Shown here in pieces: positions 7,972 to 14,755 of a DNA stretch of 20,357 nt. The DNA comes from Bacillota bacterium (GTDB lineage Bacteria > Bacillota > Clostridia > Lachnospirales > Lachnospiraceae): the NCBI GenBank assembly GCA_023386315.1, contig JAEWJZ010000032.1, forward strand, positions 1 through 20,357, in the 5' to 3' direction. The notes beneath the pieces were generated by a model that saw only the letters and a program-made list of their open reading frames with translations, did no database searches and was not told where the DNA came from. The translations under genes and the position numbers were made by a program. Numbering within the stretch: the first letter of the stretch is position 1; each line of letters starts with the position of its first letter.

Positions 7972-8178
7972 GTGGAAGCTGACAAGAAGGAAAAAAATCT
8001 ATGGATCTGCAGCAGATGCAGCAGGGAGCTGGTCCCGGAAAAGGTGAAAGTACGGTATCTGGAAGGAAACTTTGAAGTAGAACTTTTTAAATGTCCGCAA
8101 TGCAATCAGGTGTTTATCAGTGAGGAACTGGCTTTGGGGAAAATGCTGGAAGTAGAAAAGGGATTGGAGGATAAATAA
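7972..8178 (+). CDS. Zinc-ribbon-like mini-protein (DVU_1557-like redox protein)
   Basis: This 68-residue protein has two CxxC knuckles, Cys13/Cys16 and Cys41/Cys44, separated by a short beta-rich linker. That is the layout of a zinc ribbon or rubredoxin-like site. It starts at GTG, 2 nt after the preceding stop, with GGAGGAG (7960-7966) 5 nt upstream. The spacing shows tight translational coupling to the large Fe-S oxidoreductase. Its size and position match the DVU_1557 family of the same gene set in Desulfovibrio. It may carry a mononuclear metal centre or act as a metal or sulfur carrier; neither is shown by the sequence. Confidence 0.8.
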   Translation: MEADKKEKNLWICSRCSRELVPEKVKVRYLEGNFEVELFKCPQCNQVFISEELALGKMLEVEKGLEDK

Positions 8179-8916
8179 TTGAAAAGCTGCAATGCATATG
8201 AAAGCAGATGCATGAGCGACGTAATGGGCCGTACATTAAGGCCGGGAGAGTTTAAACTGACAAAGAAGGCCGTCGAGTTTTGTCATATTACTTCTGAGAA
8301 CAGGATTCTGGATTTAGGCTGCGGGATGGGTGCCACGATTGGTTTTTTATATGAGAACTATAAAATAAAAGGGGTTGGAATTGATCCTTCCGAAAAACTG
8401 CTTGGTATGGCTAAGGAGGTATGCCCGTTTGCTGATTTTGTGACAGGAACAGGAGATTTTCTGCCGTTTCCAGACGAAAGTTTTGATTTTGTACTGGCAG
8501 AATGCACCTTATCACTCATGAATGATATAGGTAAGACCTTAAGTGAGGTAAGGCGGGTTTTAAAAAATGGCGGCTTTTTTGTGGTCACCGATGTTTACGC
8601 AAAAAAGCCGGATGCAGCCGCAGACTTAAAAAACAGTTCCATTGTCAGCTGCATGAGAGGACTTCACGATCTGGAAAAACTGGAGGAAAGGATAGAGGAT
8701 ATGGGGTTTGATATCCTTTTGACTGAGGACTGCAGTGATCTGTTAAAAGAACTGATGGTAAAGATCATTTTTCAGTTCGGTTCCATGGATGTTTTCTGGA
8801 ATAAGGCGGTGGTAAGCGGAGATTGTGAAACAGGGACGTTGTTTCAACAAAAGATAAAGCTATGTAAACCAGGGTATTTTATACTGATTGGCAGAAAGGA
8901 GCAATATTATGGATGA
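8179..8916 (+). CDS. trsM: SAM-dependent methyltransferase (DVU_1556 / TrsM-like)
   Basis: This 245-residue class I methyltransferase has the SAM-binding motif ILDLGCGMG at residues 43-51, the acidic GVGIDPSEKLL strand end, and FDFVLAECTLSLM as motif II. The family-specific GRTLRPGEFKLT segment precedes the core at residues 17-28. The start is TTG at 8179, immediately after the preceding stop codon and 8 nt after GGAGG (8166-8170). The next ATG at 8212 lacks such a site. The C-terminal third, about residues 150-245, is cysteine-containing and diverges from generic methyltransferases. The substrate is unknown. Its place between the zinc-ribbon and C_GCAxxG_C_C genes argues for a dedicated step in the same pathway rather than general metabolism. 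Confidence 0.85.
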   Translation: MKSCNAYESRCMSDVMGRTLRPGEFKLTKKAVEFCHITSENRILDLGCGMGATIGFLYENYKIKGVGIDPSEKLLGMAKEVCPFADFVTGTGDFLPFPDESFDFVLAECTLSLMNDIGKTLSEVRRVLKNGGFFVVTDVYAKKPDAAADLKNSSIVSCMRGLHDLEKLEERIEDMGFDILLTEDCSDLLKELMVKIIFQFGSMDVFWNKAVVSGDCETGTLFQQKIKLCKPGYFILIGRKEQYYG

Positions 8917-9367
8917 TCTGACTTTTAAAATATTTAAATTGTCTGCGTCGGGTTTCTGCTGCACACAGGTTATGATGAAATTAGCCCTTGAAGAAGAGGA
9001 AAAGGAAAATCATGACCTGATAAGAGCGGTACAAGGCCTTTGCAAAGGGATTGGCGGGAATCAGAAAACCTGCGGTGTTTTAACCGGCGGAGTCGGGATA
9101 CTGGGACTGTATGCTGGTAAAGGCAGGGAAAAGGAATACTCAAATGAGCATTTTTCACGAATGATTGATGAATTCTGCCAATGGTTTGAAATCGAATTCG
9201 GAAGCCTGGATTGTCAGGACCTGATTGGAGTGACAAGCTTTAAGGATGGAAACCAGACCTATCAGGTAAAGTGCGGAGATATACTAGCAAAAAGCTATCT
9301 GAAGGTTTGTGAAATGCTGTTTGAATACGGCTTTGATTACGGAAACAGGGAGAATGATAATGATTGA
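8909..9367 (+). CDS. C_GCAxxG_C_C family protein (DVU_1555-like)
   Basis: This 152-residue protein has the spaced cysteine pattern of the C_GCAxxG_C_C family: Cys17-Cys18 near the N terminus, Cys45, CGVLTGG starting at Cys55, Cys102 and Cys122. The start at 8909 is set by AAAGGAG (8895-8901) 7 nt upstream, and it overlaps the methyltransferase stop by 8 nt. Members are usually called putative redox or metal-binding proteins and often occur next to oxidoreductases or selenium-linked genes. The glycine-rich GGVGILGLYAGKG stretch after Cys55 probably forms a helical turn packing against a cofactor. The biochemical role is unknown. Co-translation with its neighbours ties it to the cluster. Confidence 0.82.
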   Translation: MDDLTFKIFKLSASGFCCTQVMMKLALEEEEKENHDLIRAVQGLCKGIGGNQKTCGVLTGGVGILGLYAGKGREKEYSNEHFSRMIDEFCQWFEIEFGSLDCQDLIGVTSFKDGNQTYQVKCGDILAKSYLKVCEMLFEYGFDYGNRENDND

Positions 9368-10688
9368 TCTGCATGAAACTGAAAGCTTATGTCCTGTCTG
9401 TTTAAAGAAGATACCTGCGTTCATCATTACAGAGGAAGGTACTTCTTTTATGAGAAAGACCTGTCCGGAACATGGAACTTCAACAACGGTTTTATGGAGA
9501 GGCGGCATTCCCATGACCAGCTGGATCAGAAATAAGGAAAGAGCACATATCAAAAATCCTGTGACCAGTGTTACAGAGGGCTGTCCTTTTGATTGCGGAC
9601 TCTGTGCAGATCACAGGCAGCATACATGCACGGCATTAATTGAAGTAACTCAGAACTGCAATCTAAATTGTAAGTTCTGCTTTGCAGATTCTCACGCAGC
9701 AAAGAATGAAGAGCCATCTTTAGATACCATCCGCCTTCAATACCAAAAGGTTTTTGAAGTTTCCGGCAGCTGTAATATTCAGCTGTCCGGCGGAGAACCT
9801 ACAGTCAGAGATGATCTGCCGGATATAATCAGAATGGGGACAGAACTGGGTTTTTCTTTTATTCAGGTCAATACCAATGGGATCCGCATGGCAGAAGAGG
9901 AGGACTATGTCAGGGCACTTAAAAAGTCAGGACTCAGTTCCGTTTTCTTACAATTTGACGGTATTAGTGATGAAACATATAAAAAGCTGAGAGGACAGCC
10001 GCTGTTTGAAAAGAAATTGAAAGCGATAGAAAACTGCAGAAAGTATGAGATCGGGGTTGTATTGGTGCCGACACTGGTCCCAGGCATTAACATCCTTCAG
10101 ATTGGGGATATAATCCGGTTTGCAGCCGGGCAGGCTCCTGCAGTCAGAGGGGTGCATTTTCAGCCGGTCAGTTACTTTGGCAGGATGCCCCATGCACCTG
10201 CCGATATGGACCGAATCACTCTGCCTGAAGTCATGGAAGAAGTAACAAGACAAACGGGAGGAATGATAACTGCCGAAAGCATGGAACCGCCGGGGTGTGA
10301 AAATTCTCTTTGTTCCTTTCACGGCAATTACATGATTGACGGAAAGGAACTAAAGCCGGTTACAAAGCGAAAAAGCTGCTGCTGCGGTACAGAACAGGCA
10401 GAAGAAGGAGCGAAAAAAGCAAAAGCATTTGTAGTCAGAAACTGGTCCGGCCATGAAGAAGGAACCTGTGAGGAACAAAAGGACTCTTCTGACTGGGGCG
10501 TCATACTGCAGAACATTCACAGGAATTCCTTCAGTATTTCTGCAATGGCATTTCAGGATGCGTGGAATGTTAACTTAGACCGGATTAAAGACTGCTGCAT
10601 TCATGTTGTGACCGGTGATTTAAGACTCATCCCATTTTGTATGTATAATTTAACAAATACGGAAGGAAGGTCTCTTTATAGAAAATAG
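9360..10688 (+). CDS. trsS: Cysteine-rich radical SAM enzyme (TrsS-like)
   Basis: The protein has 442 residues from ATG 9360, with GGGAG 7 nt before it; an in-frame ATG at 9354 is too close to that site. An N-terminal metal-binding part holds Cys11/Cys14, Cys35/His38 and Cys75/79/82/90. The radical SAM cluster motif is CNLNCKFC (Cys100, 104, 107), followed by the GGEPT motif of the SAM-binding barrel. Near the C terminus are three consecutive cysteines (340-342), then Cys412-413 and Cys427. This resembles the family NCBI names radical SAM (seleno)protein TrsS, in which some members carry selenocysteine, as I recall. Here all positions are ordinary TGC/TGT codons. The reaction is unknown. The gene overlaps its upstream neighbour by 8 nt. 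Confidence 0.85.
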   Translation: MIDLHETESLCPVCLKKIPAFIITEEGTSFMRKTCPEHGTSTTVLWRGGIPMTSWIRNKERAHIKNPVTSVTEGCPFDCGLCADHRQHTCTALIEVTQNCNLNCKFCFADSHAAKNEEPSLDTIRLQYQKVFEVSGSCNIQLSGGEPTVRDDLPDIIRMGTELGFSFIQVNTNGIRMAEEEDYVRALKKSGLSSVFLQFDGISDETYKKLRGQPLFEKKLKAIENCRKYEIGVVLVPTLVPGINILQIGDIIRFAAGQAPAVRGVHFQPVSYFGRMPHAPADMDRITLPEVMEEVTRQTGGMITAESMEPPGCENSLCSFHGNYMIDGKELKPVTKRKSCCCGTEQAEEGAKKAKAFVVRNWSGHEEGTCEEQKDSSDWGVILQNIHRNSFSISAMAFQDAWNVNLDRIKDCCIHVVTGDLRLIPFCMYNLTNTEGRSLYRK

Positions 10689-10703
10689 AAAAGGGGTCGC
10701 AAG

Positions 10704-12014
10704 ATGAAGCAGACGCCGTTGGAAAACTGGATTCTTAAACGTACCGGAATCCATGAACGAAGCAGACAGGCACTGGAAGAATATCAGATACAGCAATTGG
10801 CAAGTACACTGCATTATGCAAAAGATAACAGCAGGTATTATAAAAAACTGCTGGCACAGACAGACATTGATTCCATAAAATCCATAAGCGGTTTTCACGC
10901 TGTTCCTTTTACGTATCCGGAAGATATAAGGAAAAAACCAACGGACTTTTTATGTGTATCAGAAAAGGAAGTAAAGCGGATTGTTACGCTTAATACGTCC
11001 GGAACAAGCGGAGCGGAAAAAAGGATTTATTTTACCGAAGAAGATTTAAATCAGACCATCGATTTTTTTCAGTATGGTATGAGCTGTCTGACTGACCACT
11101 CTGACCGGGTTTTAGTGCTTCTCCCCGGCAAAGCATACGGAAGCATTGGGGATCTGTTAAAAAAAGCACTGGCTTTGTCTCATATAGAATGCATCGTTCA
11201 TGGAGTTTTAAGAGATCCGGAGGAAGTGGAACAGATTATAAAAGAGAATAGCATATCCTGTATTGTGGGAATCCCCATGCAGATTTTATATTTCAGCCGG
11301 ATTAAAAGTGAAGTGTTCCGCAAATATATAAAAAAGGTTCTGTTGAGTACGGACTATGTGCCTGGTGTTCTGGTTCAGGAATTGGAAAACAGATTTCATT
11401 GTGCTGTTTTCAATCACTATGGGATGACGGAAATGGGATACGGAGGAGGAGTAGAATGCCAGGCATTAACCGGTTATCATCTGCGGGAAGGGGATTTATA
11501 TTTTGAAATTATTGATCCTGTGACAGGAGAACCTGCAAAGAATGGCCAGTATGGAGAGGTGGTATTTACTACGTTTCGCCGGCAGGCTATGCCACTGATC
11601 CGGTACCGGACCGGTGATATGGCACGTTTTTCCCAAAACCATTGTGCCTGCGGGACATTTTTAAGAACAATGGATAAAGTAACAGGAAGAATTACAAATA
11701 AAGTGGTTTTTGATAATTTGGAAGAAATGCATTTGAGGGAGTTGGATGAAATCATTTTAAAATACAGTGAAGTACTGGATTATACCGCAGCTTTTTCCCA
11801 AACAGATACGTTGGAAATCCGCCTGACTTTAATGAATGGAGAATCATTTAAGAAACTTCAGGAAGAAATTGCTGAACGCATTTGTTCCGGGTGGAAGACA
11901 GATCTTAAGCTTCATATTACCTGGAAGCCTGACAGCAGGATATTTGAAATTACAAACAGTATGGGAAAAAGAAACTTGATTCGTCTGCAGGAAGGTGGGG
12001 GAAAAGATGGATGA
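10704..12014 (+). CDS. PaaK-like AMP-forming ligase (DVU_1553-like)
   Basis: This 436-residue protein belongs to the phenylacetate-CoA ligase branch of adenylate-forming enzymes. The ATP phosphate loop TSGTSG is at residues 98-103, YGMTEMG at 239-245, and the ribose-binding RTGD at 302-305. The start has AAAAGGGG 7 nt upstream. It should activate a carboxylate as an acyl-adenylate. The C-terminal hinge, usually GR-DD followed by a conserved K/G segment, reads GRITNKVVFDN here. The CoA-transfer half-reaction may therefore be altered or absent, and the acyl group could pass to a protein or other acceptor. It resembles the DVU_1553 family found with the same neighbours in Desulfovibrio. The substrate is unknown. 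Confidence 0.83.
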   Translation: MKQTPLENWILKRTGIHERSRQALEEYQIQQLASTLHYAKDNSRYYKKLLAQTDIDSIKSISGFHAVPFTYPEDIRKKPTDFLCVSEKEVKRIVTLNTSGTSGAEKRIYFTEEDLNQTIDFFQYGMSCLTDHSDRVLVLLPGKAYGSIGDLLKKALALSHIECIVHGVLRDPEEVEQIIKENSISCIVGIPMQILYFSRIKSEVFRKYIKKVLLSTDYVPGVLVQELENRFHCAVFNHYGMTEMGYGGGVECQALTGYHLREGDLYFEIIDPVTGEPAKNGQYGEVVFTTFRRQAMPLIRYRTGDMARFSQNHCACGTFLRTMDKVTGRITNKVVFDNLEEMHLRELDEIILKYSEVLDYTAAFSQTDTLEIRLTLMNGESFKKLQEEIAERICSGWKTDLKLHITWKPDSRIFEITNSMGKRNLIRLQEGGGKDG

Positions 12015-13062
12015 TATTTACGAAAAAATGAATGTTTTACTAAGGGACAGACAGGATTTTGTTGTAGCCACCATAGTGAGTAAATCTGGCTCCGCACCAA
12101 GGGAAGCAGGAACCAAAATGATAGTAAAACGGGATTTTACCTTAATCGGGTCCATTGGCGGGGGAATGCTGGAGGCCATGGTAACAAAATTTTCTTCCGG
12201 AGTTTTTGCAAGCAGGGAATTTGTAATTAAGGATTTTATTCTGATCGATAAGAAGGATTCTTCCATAGATATGGTCTGCGGCGGGGGTGTGAAAGTACTC
12301 ATAGAATATGTGGATCCCTATGATGGGGATGCTGTGAGTATTTATCAGAAGGCAGGCGAACTAAAAAAACAGGGATTGGAATTTGTGCTGATTACAAAGG
12401 TCCACAAGGATATTCCGTTTATTACCGGCAAAGACAAATGGATTTGTACAGAAACTGCTTTTTATGGAACTGAAGATCATGATTTGCAGAGGATCACCAA
12501 ATCCATTCGTGAAAATTTCAATCATATTAAAATTGAATTGAAGGAAGAAGAGGGACGTTATCTCATAGAGCCATTTTACCGGTTTGAACGTGTCTGCATC
12601 ATCGGAGCGGGGCATATCGCGCAGAAAATTGCAGGGTTCACTAAGGAACTGGGATTTTATACAGTTGTGGTAGATGACAGAAAAGAATTTGCTAATAAAA
12701 AAAGATTTCAGACTGCAGATGAAGTGAGGGCATTGTCCTCTCTTGATAATTTATCAAACAAAATCATGATTAATCATGATAGTTATATTATTATTGTAAC
12801 CCGGGGACATTCCTATGATATGAAAGTTCTCGCCCAGATGTTAAAAACCGATGCAAAATATATCGGAGTAATCGGAAGCAGCAAAAAAAGAGATTATACA
12901 TATCAGGAATTATTACAGGAAGGCTTTACAAAAGAAGATGTTAAGAGGATTTACTGCCCGATCGGTGTTAGAATCCATGCTGAGACTCCGGAGGAGATAG
13001 CGGTCAGCATAGCGGCAGAACTGATAAAGGTAAGAAGAGGGCAGGCCTATGACAGGGGATAG
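12007..13062 (+). CDS. XdhC-family molybdenum cofactor chaperone
   Basis: The protein has 351 residues from ATG 12007. A GTG at 11995 is possible, but AAGGTGG is better placed for 12007. The N-terminal XdhC/CoxI domain shows SGSAPREAG (27-35) and GSIGGG (48-53). The C-terminal Rossmann domain starts with IIGAGHIA (Gly200-His203) and ends with CPIGVRIHAETPEEIA, a hallmark of XdhC. XdhC binds molybdenum cofactor, promotes its sulfuration and delivers it to xanthine-oxidase-family apoenzymes. The client here is presumably the aldehyde oxidoreductase at the head of the cluster. It overlaps the ligase gene by 8 nt and the next gene by 14 nt. Confidence 0.92.
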   Translation: MDDIYEKMNVLLRDRQDFVVATIVSKSGSAPREAGTKMIVKRDFTLIGSIGGGMLEAMVTKFSSGVFASREFVIKDFILIDKKDSSIDMVCGGGVKVLIEYVDPYDGDAVSIYQKAGELKKQGLEFVLITKVHKDIPFITGKDKWICTETAFYGTEDHDLQRITKSIRENFNHIKIELKEEEGRYLIEPFYRFERVCIIGAGHIAQKIAGFTKELGFYTVVVDDRKEFANKKRFQTADEVRALSSLDNLSNKIMINHDSYIIIVTRGHSYDMKVLAQMLKTDAKYIGVIGSSKKRDYTYQELLQEGFTKEDVKRIYCPIGVRIHAETPEEIAVSIAAELIKVRRGQAYDRG

Positions 13063-14200
13063 GATTGCAGTTATAATAATAGCAGCAGGATATTCCTCAC
13101 GAATGAACGGTTTTAAACCATTGTACAGATTTAAAGGCCGTACAGCAATGGAGCGGTTAATCGATACGTACAGAGGTTCCGGTGTGCGGGATATTTATAT
13201 TGTAGTGGGATTTAATAGTGATGAGGTGATGGGGCAGCTGAAGGACCCTGATGTAACCTGGGTAATGAATGAATCCTATGCAGAGGGGATGCTGACTTCT
13301 ATAAAAAAGGGAATCCTGGCTTTGGACAAGCAGATCGATGCATTTTTTATGCAGCCGGTGGATATTCCATTAATTAAATCAAAAACACTGGATTTTTTGA
13401 CAGATAAATATTATAAATGTAGTAGAGGAATACTTTATCCGACATTTTATGGTGAAAAAGGTCATCCCCCGCTGATCAGCTGCAAATACAATGCTTTGAT
13501 CACAGGAAGTCCGGATGAAGGCGGACTCAAACGGATTCTTGAGAAGCTTGAAGAAGATTCCGTATGTGTTCCAGTATGTGACAGAGCCATACTAATGGAC
13601 ATGGATAAAGCAGAAGATTATGAAAATCTTCTGGCATATGATCAGCTGGATGCTCCTGATCCGGAAGAATGCCGGGCAATCAGGACATATTATGAAGTCC
13701 CGGAACCAGTCTGCAGGCATTGCGATGCGGTCGAACAAATTGCACATAACCTTTTTATGAAGCTGGACTCATCAGGCATTCAATTAAATGGGAATGCGCT
13801 TTCTGCAGCTGCCCTTTTACATGACATGGTAAGAAATGAAAAAAATCATGCGGCAGCAGGCGCTGATATCATAAAAGCCATGGGGTATGATTCCGTAAGC
13901 AATATTATGGCGACCCATATGGATTTAGAAGTTCATGAACAGGAACCACTGACAGAAAATGAACTGCTTTATCTGGCGGATAAGATTGTAAAGACGGACA
14001 GGATCTGCAGCCTGGACGAAAAATTTACTCAGGCTTTAAGAGACAAAGGGGATACTCCAGAGGCAATAGAAAATATAAAAAGGCGCTGGCTGTCGGCCCG
14101 GTCTGTCATCCATAAAATAGAAAGGATTACCGGTACAGGCTTTCAATATGACAAAACGGATATATCTGGTCAGGCATGGGAAGATACATACAGGAAATGA
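13049..14200 (+). CDS. MocA-like nucleotidyltransferase fused to an HD domain (DVU_1551-like)
   Basis: The protein has 383 residues. The N-terminal half is a MobA/MocA-type nucleotidyltransferase: IIAAGYSSRMNGFKPL binds the nucleotide and QPVDIP (Asp105) the metal. It probably converts molybdopterin to its cytosine dinucleotide form, which Mop-type enzymes need. From about residue 225 an HD phosphohydrolase-like domain follows, with His258-Asp259 and His290 as metal ligands. An HD domain on a MocA-like enzyme suggests hydrolysis of a phosphorylated or nucleotide intermediate, or turnover of the dinucleotide. GAAGAGGG (13034-13041) supports the start. The 3' end overlaps the phosphatase gene by 53 nt. 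It matches the family NCBI calls DVU_1551 family NTP transferase. Confidence 0.85.
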   Translation: MTGDRIAVIIIAAGYSSRMNGFKPLYRFKGRTAMERLIDTYRGSGVRDIYIVVGFNSDEVMGQLKDPDVTWVMNESYAEGMLTSIKKGILALDKQIDAFFMQPVDIPLIKSKTLDFLTDKYYKCSRGILYPTFYGEKGHPPLISCKYNALITGSPDEGGLKRILEKLEEDSVCVPVCDRAILMDMDKAEDYENLLAYDQLDAPDPEECRAIRTYYEVPEPVCRHCDAVEQIAHNLFMKLDSSGIQLNGNALSAAALLHDMVRNEKNHAAAGADIIKAMGYDSVSNIMATHMDLEVHEQEPLTENELLYLADKIVKTDRICSLDEKFTQALRDKGDTPEAIENIKRRWLSARSVIHKIERITGTGFQYDKTDISGQAWEDTYRK

Positions 14201-14738
14201 AAAGAGATATCTGGGGATTACAGATTTGCCCTTAGATCAGGAAGGAATCATGCAGGCGGAATTCCTAAAGGAAACATTTAAAGATATTCCAATAGATTTT
14301 GTTTTTACCAGTCCGTTAAAAAGGTGTGTGCAAACGGCAGAGATCCTGTTTGGAGGCAGCAGGCACGATTTTATCCAGGTAAAGGAATTTACGGAAATTA
14401 ATTTAGGATTATGGGAAAACAAACCAATCGAAACGATTAAAATGAATTTCCCTGCTGCTTACGAAGAAAGGGGAAAGAATTTATTAACCTTTAAGCCGCC
14501 GGAAGGGGAAAGCTTCGGGCAGCTGGCAGAAAGAGTGCTGCCTGCATTTGACCGCATTGGAAAGAATTATTCCGGAGATATCATGATCATGGGACATGCC
14601 GGAGTTAACAGGACCATTTTAAGTGAGATACAGGGGATTTCCATTGACGATTTTTTCCTGATCAGACAGCCATATGGCTGTGTTTACGAATTGCTGTGGA
14701 AGGAAGATTCCATATGTCAGGTGAAACGTTTGGTATGA
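14148..14738 (+). CDS. Histidine phosphatase family protein
   Basis: This 196-residue branch-1 histidine phosphatase has the catalytic RHG at residues 9-11, the TSPLKRCVQTAEIL segment, and the second catalytic histidine at 150 in MGHAGVNR. It resembles CobC/PhoE-like enzymes that remove phosphate from small metabolites or nucleotides. Its first 53 nt, including the RHG codons, overlap the end of the HD-domain gene in another frame, and no strong ribosome binding site precedes the ATG. Translation may therefore depend on ribosomes already on the message. In cobalamin synthesis similar enzymes act on alpha-ribazole phosphate, but no cobalamin genes are here, so a role in the cofactor or small-molecule pathway of this cluster is more likely. 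Confidence 0.87.
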   Translation: MTKRIYLVRHGKIHTGNEKRYLGITDLPLDQEGIMQAEFLKETFKDIPIDFVFTSPLKRCVQTAEILFGGSRHDFIQVKEFTEINLGLWENKPIETIKMNFPAAYEERGKNLLTFKPPEGESFGQLAERVLPAFDRIGKNYSGDIMIMGHAGVNRTILSEIQGISIDDFFLIRQPYGCVYELLWKEDSICQVKRLV

Positions 14739-14755
14739 AAGGGGGGCAATTCAGG

